Source: an uncultured Clostridia bacterium
GTDB taxonomy: Bacteria; Bacillota; Clostridia; UBA1381
Assembly: GCA_934454145.1 (NCBI GenBank)
Contig: CAKSFT010000007.1
Coordinates: forward strand, 124,001 to 188,000
Direction: 5' to 3'
DNA: 64,000 nucleotides
This document shows, in pieces, positions 1 through 7,847 of the stretch (positions are counted from its first letter, which is position 1; each line of letters opens with the position of its first letter). A program made the translations under genes and the position numbers. The notes beneath the pieces are model-generated. The model saw nothing but the letters and a program-made list of their open reading frames with translations, was not told where the DNA came from and did not search any database.

Positions 1-2
1 TC

Positions 3-350
3 GTGTCGGGGCTTATCATCATAAGCGTGCTCATATCGCCCTTTGCAAAAAATGTGCACCTGCCGGCTTTTGACGAATTCCCCGCGGCGCAGACATACAC
101 GCAGGAAGGGGAGGCGCTTATGAGCCAAAACATAAAAACAGAGCTTGAAAAAAACATATCGGAGGATATTGTGACGAGGGTGTATGACGAATTTTGCACC
201 GACGTGGAGGCAAGCGCACGGGTCAGGACAGACCCGGAGGGCAAAATCGAAAGCGTGGAACGCATAGAGCTCAAAGGTAAGGAAAACAGCAAAATAACAG
301 AAAGGCTGAAATTTGTATACGGAACGGAAGAGGTGGTATGGATTGATTAA
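3..350 (+). CDS. spoIIIAF: Stage III sporulation protein AF (C-terminal part, cut by window edge)
   Basis: This reading frame is open to the left edge, so only the C-terminal ~115 residues are present and the true start lies outside the window. A short hydrophobic stretch (residues ~3-15) is followed by a soluble domain with alternating charged segments, as in SpoIIIAF. The identity rests mainly on context, because the next two genes are spoIIIAG and spoIIIAH in their canonical order. SpoIIIAF is a membrane protein of the SpoIIIA-SpoIIQ channel that links mother cell and forespore. Its stop codon (348-350) lies inside the start of spoIIIAG, so the two are translationally coupled. Confidence 0.8.
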   Translation: MSGLIIISVLISPFAKNVHLPAFDEFPAAQTYTQEGEALMSQNIKTELEKNISEDIVTRVYDEFCTDVEASARVRTDPEGKIESVERIELKGKENSKITERLKFVYGTEEVVWID

Positions 351-828
351 AAAAATTTTAGATTTTATCAAAAACAAGAATAATAGAATTATCCTGATAA
401 TATTAATAATTGGGACTCTGTTTATGCTCTTCCCCTCCGCGCCGAAAAAACAACCCGAAAAAACACAGCCTTCGCAAGAGGAAACCGATGACTCCGAAAG
501 GCTTACGCAGATTTTGTCCCACATAAAAGGCGCAGGGAAAGTGGAAGTGATGGTGACATATGCACAGACCTCCGAAAAAAGGCTTGCCTATGAAACCAAA
601 AGCGGAAAAAGCGACAGGGGCAGTGCGGGGTACGAAGAGAACACAGACAAACAGGCAGTCATGTCGGACGGCGAGCCTGTTGTCCTGAGCAAAACTTACC
701 CCCAAGTGAAAGGAGTTGTTGTTATAGCGGAAGGTGCGGCTGACGCAAAAGTAAAAACGGACATTCAGGACGCCGTTGTGACGGCATTCGGCATTGCCCG
801 GCACAAGGTATGTGTTTTGGAAAAATAA
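343..828 (+). CDS. spoIIIAG: Stage III sporulation protein AG
   Basis: SpoIIIAG is a component of the mother cell-forespore feeding channel, where its ring-forming domain assembles in the intermembrane space. The protein has one N-terminal membrane segment (residues ~12-29, rich in Ile/Leu), a Lys/Pro/Gln linker, then the conserved domain with the VEVMVTYA and GVVVIAEGA motifs of this family. I chose TTG at 343 over the upstream TTG at 313 because an AGAGGTGG Shine-Dalgarno lies 8 nt before it and it overlaps the spoIIIAF stop. That gives 161 residues, shorter than the Bacillus protein but normal for Clostridia. The stop is followed after 8 nt by a ~208-bp insertion that separates it from spoIIIAH. 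Confidence 0.92.
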   Translation: MIKKILDFIKNKNNRIILIILIIGTLFMLFPSAPKKQPEKTQPSQEETDDSERLTQILSHIKGAGKVEVMVTYAQTSEKRLAYETKSGKSDRGSAGYEENTDKQAVMSDGEPVVLSKTYPQVKGVVVIAEGAADAKVKTDIQDAVVTAFGIARHKVCVLEK

Positions 829-836
829 TCAATGTC

Positions 837-1044
837 AGGTAATTGTAAAATGTAAATTTTACAATCAGCCGCCGCATCTTTGCGGGGGTATCGGGGGTGT
901 CAACCCCTGATTGGTAATCAAAAATGATGACATATGGGTCATTTTTGGCTGAAATAAAAAGCTGCCATAAAGTTAAAATCAAATTGAACTTTTTATTTCT
1001 ACCCAAGCATTTTAAATTGGAAAATGTTAGTTTTGCAATTATCT
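837..1044 (+). mobile_element. Long palindrome-ended repeat, copy L1 (MITE-like), inside the spoIIIA operon
   Basis: This 208-bp element begins AGGTAATTGTAAA and ends TTTTGCAATTATCT, which are imperfect terminal inverted repeats. It shares a ~170-bp core with copies at 22106 and 51928. The core holds a GGGGTGTCAACCCC hairpin, a CAAAAATGA/TCATTTTTG stem and a GAAATAAAAAG/CTTTTTATTTC stem. It is flanked by a 15-bp direct repeat, AAAAATAATCAATGT, at 821-835 and 1045-1059. Removing the element and one repeat restores tight spoIIIAG-spoIIIAH spacing. No ORF is seen in it. It ends 31 nt before the spoIIIAH start. Confidence 0.85.
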
Positions 1045-1075
1045 AAAAATAATCAATGTGGAAAGGACGAATATA

Positions 1076-1618
1076 ATGATGGTATTGAAGAAAAAGGAAA
1101 TAATTGCGGCGGCGCTTGTTGTGTTGATTGGTGTTGCGGGATATCTCAACTGGTCATATCAGGACACCCTGAAGGTGACCGACGGGAAGAGTTATGATGA
1201 AGCAAAGCGCCTGGGAGAGGCACAGTATGTAAACGAAACCCAAGCCGATGACGCACAGGCTGTGTCCTCGTCAAACTATTTTACTCAGGCAAAGATGGAG
1301 AAGGACAACTCGCGTTCCGAGGCGCTTGAAATCCTGGAGCAGACGGCAAAAAACCAGGAATTTGACGAAGAGATACGCAAAAAGGCACAGCAGCAGATAC
1401 TGGACACCGCGAAAAACGTAGAAAATGAAACAGCAATAGAAAATGCCGCAAAGGCAAAAGGTTACAGCGATATTTCGGTATACATAGGCGAAGAAGGCGT
1501 TGACATCATGGTGAAGAAAAAAGATTTTTCCGACAGCGATGTGGTGAAACTCAAGGACATCGCCTCCGCACAGCTGAGCATCGACCCCTCTGCAGTCAAA
1601 ATCGTGGAGGTAAAATAG
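1076..1618 (+). CDS. spoIIIAH: Stage III sporulation protein AH
   Basis: SpoIIIAH is the mother-cell partner of SpoIIQ; its extracellular YscJ/FliF-like domain forms the channel ring between the two sporulation membranes. The 180-residue protein starts MMVLKKKE, has one membrane segment (residues ~8-24), a variable Asp/Gln-rich linker, and a C-terminal domain ending in AQLSIDPSAVKIVEVK, typical of the family. ATG 1076 is preferred over the GTG at 1058 because GGAAAGGA lies 8 nt upstream. It belongs to the spoIIIA operon, but the L1 repeat now occupies its 5' leader. Confidence 0.93.
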   Translation: MMVLKKKEIIAAALVVLIGVAGYLNWSYQDTLKVTDGKSYDEAKRLGEAQYVNETQADDAQAVSSSNYFTQAKMEKDNSRSEALEILEQTAKNQEFDEEIRKKAQQQILDTAKNVENETAIENAAKAKGYSDISVYIGEEGVDIMVKKKDFSDSDVVKLKDIASAQLSIDPSAVKIVEVK

Positions 1619-1667
1619 GGAAAATATTACAAATTGTAAATAAAATGTGAACTTAGAATAAAACTTG

Positions 1668-1696
1668 TTGAAGACAGGGACAATTAATGTTATAAT
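1668..1696 (+). promoter_or_regulatory. SigA-type promoter upstream of the Asp23 gene
   Basis: TTGAAG, a 17-nt spacer, and a perfect TATAAT are followed 67 nt later by the asp23 start codon. It suggests that asp23 is transcribed separately from spoIIIA. Confidence 0.65.
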
Positions 1697-1763
1697 GATA
1701 TCGGCACAAATGATAATGCATGAATTTTTTTGATAAACAAAAGGATAAAGAGGAGGACTAAAC

Positions 1764-2261
1764 ATGGATGAACTCATAAATGAAACTTCAACAGAAGAAA
1801 TATCAAACGAAACCTGCGGCGAAAAGGGCAATATCAAAATTGCCGTGGACGTGGTGGCGACAATCGCCGGCATCGCGGCAAACGAAATAGAAGGCGTTGC
1901 CGGCATGTGCGGCAATCTTGCCGGCGGTATCGCGGAATTTCTGGGCAGCAAAAAGAACCCGGCAAAGGGCGTCAAGGTTGACATGAAGGAAGACTCGGCC
2001 GTCATAGACCTGTTTATCATTGTGGAATACGGCATAAGGATTCCTGAGCTTGCGTGGGAAATACAGGAAAATGTAAAAAACAGCGTGGAGAGCATGACAG
2101 GGCTGACAATTGAAAAAGTAAACATACATGTGGACGGCGTAAGCTTTGAAAAAGAAAAGAAAAAAGCCGCCGCCGAAAAGGACGAAACCGAAGAAATCAT
2201 TCTGGAAGATGCCGACGAGGAGCTTGAAGAAATCCCCGAGGACGGCAGCGAAGGACTTTGA
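1764..2261 (+). CDS. Asp23/Gls24 family envelope-associated protein
   Basis: This 165-residue protein has the Asp23 fold signature: IAVDVVATIAGIAANEIEGV near residue 28, then VDMKEDSAVIDLFIIVEYG and a final ...VNIHVDGV. Family members are small cytoplasmic or membrane-associated proteins linked to envelope stress or alkaline shock, and are often found near growth and sporulation genes. The last ~40 residues are extremely acidic and Lys-rich, probably a disordered tail. The start is supported by GAGGAGG about 8 nt upstream. Its exact role here is unknown. Confidence 0.9.
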   Translation: MDELINETSTEEISNETCGEKGNIKIAVDVVATIAGIAANEIEGVAGMCGNLAGGIAEFLGSKKNPAKGVKVDMKEDSAVIDLFIIVEYGIRIPELAWEIQENVKNSVESMTGLTIEKVNIHVDGVSFEKEKKKAAAEKDETEEIILEDADEELEEIPEDGSEGL

Positions 2262-2307
2262 TTTTTCCGTATTTTTGAAATTTTTATCCCGAAATTTCAA
2301 AAAAGCC

Positions 2308-2336
2308 TTTGCAAAAGACATAATTTGTGATATAAT
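2308..2336 (+). promoter_or_regulatory. Putative promoter of the SCIFF locus
   Basis: TTTGCA, a 17-nt spacer, and a perfect TATAAT lie in the gap after the Asp23 gene, with the scfA start 110 nt downstream. The -35 match is weak (TTTGCA against TTGACA). Confidence 0.5.
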
Positions 2337-2446
2337 AGCTAAAGTATCACTCTGCTTTTTAAACGGAGGAAAACCATTGGCAAGTGTAAAAACAGCGTTT
2401 TGTGCATTTGCCCAAAGGAAAAATAACATAAGGAGGATGCTCTGCA

Positions 2447-2587
2447 ATGAAGCATGTAACAACACTCAACAAGGCAACACTCAAGGAAAGTGCAAAGCAC
2501 GGCGGCTGCGGCGAATGCCAGACATCATGTCAGTCCGCATGCAAAACTTCCTGCACGGTGGCAAACCAGAAATGCGAAAGGGTATAA
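2447..2587 (+). CDS. scfA: SCIFF ribosomal peptide precursor (six cysteines in forty-five residues)
   Basis: This 46-residue ORF starts MKHVTTLNKATLK and has six cysteines at positions 21, 24, 28, 32, 36 and 43, with the family-defining CQTSCQSACKTSCTV core. SCIFF peptides are nearly universal in Clostridia and are converted to thioether-bridged peptides by the neighbouring radical SAM SPASM enzyme. The biological role of the mature peptide is not settled. A strong AGGAGG stands 10 nt before the ATG. The maturase begins 95 nt downstream, behind a strong hairpin. Confidence 0.95.
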   Translation: MKHVTTLNKATLKESAKHGGCGECQTSCQSACKTSCTVANQKCERV

Positions 2588-2606
2588 GCCTTTATAAAAC
2601 AAGTTC

Positions 2607-2648
2607 TTTACAAAACCGAAAGCGAATTTTGCTTTCGGTTTTGTAAAG
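2607..2648 (+). terminator. 18-bp hairpin between scfA and scfB (partial terminator or processing site)
   Basis: CTTTACAAAACCGAAAGC (2607-2624) pairs perfectly with 2631-2648 around a 6-nt loop. No T-run follows, so it more likely lowers read-through or protects the scfA 3' end. This fits the need for more peptide than enzyme. Confidence 0.7.
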
Positions 2649-2682
2649 CCCGAACCGTACAAAATCTAAGGAGTTTTTGAAA

Positions 2683-4056
2683 TTGATACACAAATACAAA
2701 CAGCTTGGGCTGAACATTGTGCTTGATGTCTACAGCGGAAGCGTGCACATCGTTGACGATGTCTTTTATGACATGCTGTCTTATACGGACGAACCGTTTT
2801 CAAAAGAAACCTATACCCTCCCCTATTTTATCGCAAAACTTGGGGACAAGTACAGTGAATCTCAGATAAAAGAAGCACACGAAGAAATGACAAGCCTTTT
2901 TGACGAAGGTCTGCTTTTCTCCGATGACACATACGCCGAAATCGCGAAACACTGGAACAAAAAATCCGTTGTCAAGGCGCTTTGCCTGCACATTGCGCAC
3001 GACTGCAACCTGCGGTGCAAATATTGCTTTGCCGACACGGGCGAGTTCCACGGCAAGCGCAGCCTCATGAGCGCCGACGTCGGCAAAAAGGCGATTGACT
3101 TTGTGATTGCCAATTCCGGCGCCAGGAAAAATATCGAAATAGACTATTTCGGCGGAGAACCGCTTATGAACTTTGGGGTTGTCAAAGAGATAACGGAATA
3201 TGCCAAAGAGCAGGGAAAACTGCACGGCAAAAACTTCCGCTTTACAATCACCACAAACGGTATTCTCTTAAACGAAGATGTCAAAGAATACATAAACAAA
3301 AACATGTCCAACGTGGTGCTGAGCCTTGACGGCACAAAAGAAACAAACGACCGCATGCGCTGCCGCATAGACGGGAGCGGCTCGTACGACTCTATAGTAC
3401 CGAAATTTATTGATTTGGCGCAAAGCCGCAACCAGGACAATTATTATGTGCGCGGTACATTTACGTCAAAGAATCTGCATTTTGCCGAAGATGTCCTGCA
3501 CATGGCAGATTTGGGCTTTAAGCAGACAAGCGTAGAACCTGTTGTCGCGCCCGAAACGGAGGACTATGCCCTGACAAAAGAGCACATCCCGGTTGTTTTT
3601 GAAGAATATGAAAAGCTTGCCGAAGAATACGTAAAAAGAAGAAAAGAAGGAAAAGGCTTCAACTTTTTCCATTTCATGGTGGATTTGGACCAAGGTCCGT
3701 GCGTCATAAAGCGCCTTTCGGGCTGCGGCTCGGGGCACGAATATCTTGCCGTGACGCCGGAGGGGGACATATACCCCTGCCACCAGTTTGTCGGCAACGA
3801 GGACTTTAAAATGGGCAATGTGTTTGACGGCACACTTGACGCGGATATCCGCAGTATGTTTGAAAAATCAAACATATACACAAAGGACAAGTGCGAAAAC
3901 TGCTTTGCAAAATTCTATTGCAGCGGCGGCTGTCCGGCAAACGCATACAATTTCAACAAAGATATCAACAAACCCTATGACCTTGCATGCGAATTTGAGA
4001 AAAAACGCGTAGAATGTGCAATCGCCATAGAGGCAATAAAAGCATTGGAGAAATAA
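2683..4056 (+). CDS. scfB: SCIFF radical SAM maturase
   Basis: This is a radical SAM/SPASM peptide maturase that uses S-adenosylmethionine chemistry to form Cys thioether cross-links in the SCIFF peptide. The 4Fe-4S site is CNLRCKYC (Cys 108, 112, 115). The FGGEPLMN and VVLSLDGTKETND motifs follow. The SPASM region binds auxiliary clusters with Cys ~340, 348, 366, 404, 407, 413 and 417 and contains CSGGCPANAYNF. The N-terminal ~90 residues form a peptide-recognition-type domain. I favour TTG 2683, 9 nt after AAGGAG, over TTG 2677. The 457-residue length fits the family, and adjacency to scfA makes the call firm. Confidence 0.95.
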   Translation: MIHKYKQLGLNIVLDVYSGSVHIVDDVFYDMLSYTDEPFSKETYTLPYFIAKLGDKYSESQIKEAHEEMTSLFDEGLLFSDDTYAEIAKHWNKKSVVKALCLHIAHDCNLRCKYCFADTGEFHGKRSLMSADVGKKAIDFVIANSGARKNIEIDYFGGEPLMNFGVVKEITEYAKEQGKLHGKNFRFTITTNGILLNEDVKEYINKNMSNVVLSLDGTKETNDRMRCRIDGSGSYDSIVPKFIDLAQSRNQDNYYVRGTFTSKNLHFAEDVLHMADLGFKQTSVEPVVAPETEDYALTKEHIPVVFEEYEKLAEEYVKRRKEGKGFNFFHFMVDLDQGPCVIKRLSGCGSGHEYLAVTPEGDIYPCHQFVGNEDFKMGNVFDGTLDADIRSMFEKSNIYTKDKCENCFAKFYCSGGCPANAYNFNKDINKPYDLACEFEKKRVECAIAIEAIKALEK

Positions 4057-4138
4057 TTCTCCGAAAATCCGAATATGCATGAGTTTTTTTGTGAAAAATA
4101 AAATGTATCCGCATTTTATTTAGAGGAGGTTCGTTTTA

Positions 4139-4798
4139 ATGATTACATTTGGCGATATCAAAAATAACGAAGAAATCAAAACATGTATAATCCGCGGCGA
4201 CGAGCTTTTGAAGATGTGCGGCTATACCGAGCACAGCTTTGTCCACGCCGGGGTAGTGTCGGGGCGTGCCGCCGCCGTTTTGAAAGACCTGGGCTATTCG
4301 GAAAAATACATTGAATTGGCAAGAATTGCAGGTTATGTGCACGATATCGGCAATATGGTCAACAGGAACGGCCACGCCCAGTCGGGGGCGATTCTTGCGT
4401 ACAATATTCTTATACGCATGGGCATGGAGATTCCCGACGCGGTGACCGTTGCGTCTGCCGTCGGGAACCATGACGAGGGCACGGGGAATGCCGTCGACCC
4501 GGTTTCTGCCGCTGTTATCCTCGCGGACAAGTCTGACGTGAGGAACACAAGGGTGCGCCGTAAAAACCGGACGTCCTACGATATCCACGACCGTGTCAAT
4601 TCTGCGGTGAAACATTCCGACATTGTCATAGACAACAAAAATATGAAAATACTTCTTAATATGGAAATTGACACGGATATTTCTTCCGTCATGGACTATT
4701 TTGAAATATTTTTGAACCGTATGCTTATGTGCCGCAAAAGCGCAGAGTTTTTCGGCATGAAACTTGTTATTAATGCAAATAATATGAGATTGCTTTAA
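4139..4798 (+). CDS. HD-domain phosphohydrolase
   Basis: This 219-residue protein carries the HD metal-binding set: His36 (FVHAG), His68-Asp69 (GYVHDIG), His111 (GNHDEG) and Asp130 (ILADKSD). Such proteins bind divalent metal and usually hydrolyse phosphate esters or nucleotides. The substrate cannot be read from sequence. The start ATG has GAGGAGG ~10 nt upstream. It lies on the same strand between scfB and the V-ATPase operon, ~80 nt from each, so it could be co-transcribed with either. Confidence 0.88.
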   Translation: MITFGDIKNNEEIKTCIIRGDELLKMCGYTEHSFVHAGVVSGRAAAVLKDLGYSEKYIELARIAGYVHDIGNMVNRNGHAQSGAILAYNILIRMGMEIPDAVTVASAVGNHDEGTGNAVDPVSAAVILADKSDVRNTRVRRKNRTSYDIHDRVNSAVKHSDIVIDNKNMKILLNMEIDTDISSVMDYFEIFLNRMLMCRKSAEFFGMKLVINANNMRLL

Positions 4799-4872
4799 AG
4801 GGGGCTGTCTTTTTGACATGCCTTCTTTTTTTAAACACAAACAGGAAAACAAAAAACCGAGGAGGAAACCAT

Positions 4873-5184
4873 ATGGCTGAAGAAGCACTGAAAAACATCC
4901 GCAAAGCCGAAAGCGACGCGGCGGAGCGAATTGAACAGGCAAAAGCGTCGGCGGCGCAGAACATCGCCAGAGCACAAGAGGCTGTTGATGCGGAAATCAG
5001 CATGCTGAAAAGCAAGCTGACAGAAGACAAGCAAAAAGCAAAAGCCGCAGCGCGCGCGCTGGCGGAAGAAAAGGCAAACGCCGTGAAAGCCGCCGCAAAA
5101 AGCGACGCGCAGAAAATTGAACAGATGGCGGAAGAAAAAAAGGAACTCGCAAAAGACGCGGTCATTGCGGAAATCCTTAAATGA
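4873..5184 (+). CDS. V-type ATPase subunit G/H-like peripheral stalk protein
   Basis: This 103-residue protein is almost entirely charged coiled coil (Ala/Glu/Lys heptads, AEEKANAVKAAAKSDAQ). It is typical of the small G/H subunit (AhaH) that pairs with subunit E to form the peripheral stalk of archaeal and bacterial V/A-ATPases. I chose ATG 4873 because GGAGG lies 8 nt upstream; the longer upstream extension has no coiled-coil character and no site. It is the first gene of the V-ATPase operon, separated from ntpI by a short palindromic repeat. Confidence 0.85.
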   Translation: MAEEALKNIRKAESDAAERIEQAKASAAQNIARAQEAVDAEISMLKSKLTEDKQKAKAAARALAEEKANAVKAAAKSDAQKIEQMAEEKKELAKDAVIAEILK

Positions 5185-5208
5185 CACACAAACCAAATTC
5201 AGCAAAAC

Positions 5209-5242
5209 AGGTAATTGTAAAATTTACATTTTGCAATTACCT
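5209..5242 (+). repeat. Short palindromic repeat S1, upstream of ntpI
   Basis: This 34-bp near-perfect inverted repeat runs from AGGTAATTGTAAAAT to ATTTTGCAATTACCT. It has the same ends as the long elements but lacks their core. It lies 30 nt before the ntpI start codon. As RNA it would form a 15-bp hairpin just ahead of the Shine-Dalgarno. Flanking direct repeats are weak here (ATTCAGCAAAAC against ATTAACCAAAAG). Confidence 0.85.
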
Positions 5243-5272
5243 ATATTAACCAAAAGATAAGGAGGGATAATT

Positions 5273-7237
5273 TTGGCTATTGTGAAGATGGACAAGGTTG
5301 AAATATACGGTCTGAACAAAGACCGCAAATCAATCCTTGAATACCTCCATCAGCAGGAAATTATGGAATTTTCAGAAATACCCGAATCGGACTTGGAGCA
5401 CAAGGACACGGCACGGTATATATCTCAGTTTGACTCATACCTTGCCTCTGCCGCAGAGGCGCTTTCAATCCTTTCGGAATATGCCGAAAAGAAGGGCGGA
5501 CTTTTCCCGAAACGTCCGTCACTGGGCGCAGACAGCTATGGCATCGGCACCGACGAGGCAAACGATGTGGACAAGCATGTGCGCCGAATACTGAGCATGC
5601 ACCGCTCCATCAGGGCAAACGAAGAAAGCATAGGCAAAATCACCGCAAAACAGGAGGTTTTGAAGCCCTACCTGGGGCTGGACGTACCAATGCAGATTTC
5701 CTCCACCAAAACCGCTTTTGCAAAAGTGGGCTCTCTTGACGGGGAATGGAACATGGAACGTCTTTTGACCGCTTTTTCGGAAGAGGGCGCCGAGGACGTC
5801 CACATTGAAATCATAAAATCCACAAAATCAAAAACATATCTGTGGATACTTTATCCGAAAAACCGTGACGCTGCCGTGCAGGCGGTTTTCCGCAAAATCG
5901 GCTTTGCAGAACCTGTTTTCAGCCTTTCGCATCACACCCCGAAAAAGAAAATAGAGGTGCTTGAAACTGCAAAACAGGCATTGCTGTCCGAAAACGAAGG
6001 CTACAAAAAAGACATCATAAACTGTGTGCAGTATCTGGACGAAATAAAGCTGTTTTATGACCGTCTTCTTATGCGCCGCGAAAAATACGACGCGCTCTCA
6101 AAGGTCGGGCTGACGAAAAACACCTTTGTCATGAGCGGATATATCCCCCAAAAACGCGTGCCGGGAATCAAAAAAGCGCTTGAGGAAAGTTTTGACGTCT
6201 ACATCACGGCGGACAAGCCCAAGGAAACCGATGACGTGCCCGTTGCTTTCTCAAACAACCCCATCGCCGCGCCCGTCGAGGGCATAACAAGCGACTACAG
6301 CATGCCGTCGAAACATGACATTGACCCAAACCCGATAATGGCTGTGTTTTACTATTTCTTTTTCGGCATGATGTTTTCCGACGCCGGCTATGGGCTTATA
6401 ATGATGATAGTCTGCGGCATACTGGGCTTTGGGAAAATACTTGAGAAAAAAAGCAGAAAAATGTTCAAAATGTTTTTCTTCTGCGGTGTATCAACCACTT
6501 TTTGGGGAATAATGTACGGGAGCTTTTTCGGTGACATGATTGCCACCGTTTCAAACACCTTCGGGGCGGGAAAGCTTGCGTTTAACCCTGTTTTGATGGA
6601 CCCGACAAAAAAACCGCTGGAACTTTTGATAATGAGCGTAGCCTTTGGCATGATTCACATTTTGACTGCGCTGTGCATCAAGTTCTACATGACATGGCGC
6701 GACGGCAAGAAGCTTGACGCCGTGTTTGACACAGGCTTCTGGATAGCCGTGCTTTTGGGCGCATCAATCCTTGCGGCAGGCATGGGGCTTTCTGTCGGCG
6801 CACTCACAACCGCCGGGGAGGTCATGGCAATCGCCGGCGCCCTGGGGCTTGTCCTGACACAGGGCAGGGACAAAAAGAATATTTTTGCAAAATTCTTTGG
6901 CGGTGTGCTGAGTCTCTATGACATCACAAGCTATGTGGGCGATGTGCTCTCATACTCCAGGCTTATGGCGCTGGGGCTTGCCACCGGCGTTATCGCCTCG
7001 GTCATAAATATCCTGGGCTCTCTCGGCGGAAACACCGTTTCGGGGCTTATAGTATATATAATCATCTCGGTTTTCGGGCATACGCTGAACTTTTCCATAA
7101 ATATGCTCGGCGCTTATGTCCACACAAACCGCTTACAATATGTAGAATTTTATCAAAAGTTCTATGAAGGCGGCGGCAGAAAATTTGCGCCGCTCAAAAT
7201 GGACACAAAATATTATAATTTTTCAAACGAAAGCTAA
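5273..7237 (+). CDS. ntpI: V-type ATPase subunit I (membrane stator, a-subunit)
   Basis: Subunit I is the membrane stator of the rotary V/A-ATPase and forms the ion half-channels next to the K ring. The 654-residue protein has a soluble N-terminal half with coiled-coil segments (~90-125 and ~225-280) and a C-terminal half of about seven membrane helices from residue ~350. The essential arginine is in YSRLMALG (Arg563). The FFFGMMFSDAGYG motif near residue 360 is characteristic. The start is TTG with GGAGGG 6 nt upstream. The gap before it contains repeat S1. Confidence 0.95.
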   Translation: MAIVKMDKVEIYGLNKDRKSILEYLHQQEIMEFSEIPESDLEHKDTARYISQFDSYLASAAEALSILSEYAEKKGGLFPKRPSLGADSYGIGTDEANDVDKHVRRILSMHRSIRANEESIGKITAKQEVLKPYLGLDVPMQISSTKTAFAKVGSLDGEWNMERLLTAFSEEGAEDVHIEIIKSTKSKTYLWILYPKNRDAAVQAVFRKIGFAEPVFSLSHHTPKKKIEVLETAKQALLSENEGYKKDIINCVQYLDEIKLFYDRLLMRREKYDALSKVGLTKNTFVMSGYIPQKRVPGIKKALEESFDVYITADKPKETDDVPVAFSNNPIAAPVEGITSDYSMPSKHDIDPNPIMAVFYYFFFGMMFSDAGYGLIMMIVCGILGFGKILEKKSRKMFKMFFFCGVSTTFWGIMYGSFFGDMIATVSNTFGAGKLAFNPVLMDPTKKPLELLIMSVAFGMIHILTALCIKFYMTWRDGKKLDAVFDTGFWIAVLLGASILAAGMGLSVGALTTAGEVMAIAGALGLVLTQGRDKKNIFAKFFGGVLSLYDITSYVGDVLSYSRLMALGLATGVIASVINILGSLGGNTVSGLIVYIIISVFGHTLNFSINMLGAYVHTNRLQYVEFYQKFYEGGGRKFAPLKMDTKYYNFSNES

Positions 7238-7275
7238 AGTAATTATCCGCCGCGGGCGGACAAAATAAAAAAAAC

Positions 7276-7309
7276 AGGCAATTGTAAAGCATTGGTTTTC
7301 AGATTGCCC
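7276..7309 (+). repeat. Short palindromic repeat S2, upstream of ntpK
   Basis: This is a degenerate 34-bp member: AGGCAATTGTAAAGC is followed by the inverted arm GGTTTTCAGATTGCCC. It ends 30 nt before the ntpK ATG. Flanks are A-rich and similar (CAAAATAAAAAAA before, CAAAACAAAAAAA after; 12 of 13 identical), compatible with a target duplication. Confidence 0.7.
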
Positions 7310-7339
7310 AAAACAAAAAAAGAAAGAAGGAGTTTTATT

Positions 7340-7807
7340 ATGAATTTAGGTATGGTTTTTGCATTGTTGGGGGCTGCCGTTGCAGTTATTCTTGCCGGCA
7401 TGGGTTCTTCAAGAGGAGTCGGGATTGCTTCCGAGGCGGCAGGCGGCGTGCTTGCGGACGACCCAAGCAAGTTCGGTAAGCTGCTTGTTTTGCAGCTCCT
7501 CCCCGGTACACAGGGTCTTTACGGACTTATCGTCGGTGTTATGATTCTCTTAAACATCGGTATCCTCGGCGGTGAACCTGTGACAGACATTTATCTCGGT
7601 CTGCAATATCTCGCCGCAGGACTTCCCATTGCTATCGGCGGCTATTTCTCGGCTGTATCACAGGGAAGAGTCTGCGCAGTGGGCGTCAACCTGACAGCAA
7701 AAAGACCCGAAGAAAGCTCAAAGGCAATTGTTTCGGCATCACTGATAGAACTTTATGCGCTCTTGGGCTTTATTGTGTCTTTCCTCATGGTAATAAACAT
7801 CAAATAA
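7340..7807 (+). CDS. ntpK: V-type ATPase subunit K (proteolipid c-ring)
   Basis: This 155-residue proteolipid has four membrane helices in two hairpins (~5-25, 58-75, 87-107, 128-152). Ion-site residues match the pattern known from Enterococcus hirae NtpK: Leu54, Thr57, Gln58 (LLPGTQGLYG), Gln108 (SAVSQG) and Glu137 (SLIELYALLG). The match argues for Na+ rather than H+ coupling. ATG 7340 has GAAGGAG upstream; the longer frame starts inside repeat S2 and is rejected. In this operon the ring subunit must be made in excess. Confidence 0.95.
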   Translation: MNLGMVFALLGAAVAVILAGMGSSRGVGIASEAAGGVLADDPSKFGKLLVLQLLPGTQGLYGLIVGVMILLNIGILGGEPVTDIYLGLQYLAAGLPIAIGGYFSAVSQGRVCAVGVNLTAKRPEESSKAIVSASLIELYALLGFIVSFLMVINIK

Positions 7808-7847
7808 TTATCTGCAAAACAGTAATTTTGAAGGAAGGAATGATACG

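Noticed and set aside
1271..2200. 309-codon open frame on the minus strand across spoIIIAH and asp23
   Set aside because: It lies antisense to two well-supported genes, is Phe/Ser-rich as expected for a reverse-complement shadow, and has no ribosome-binding site.
4799..4872. GGGGGCTGTC near the HD gene end as a terminator
   Set aside because: No matching downstream arm is present before the V-ATPase genes, so it does not form a stable hairpin.
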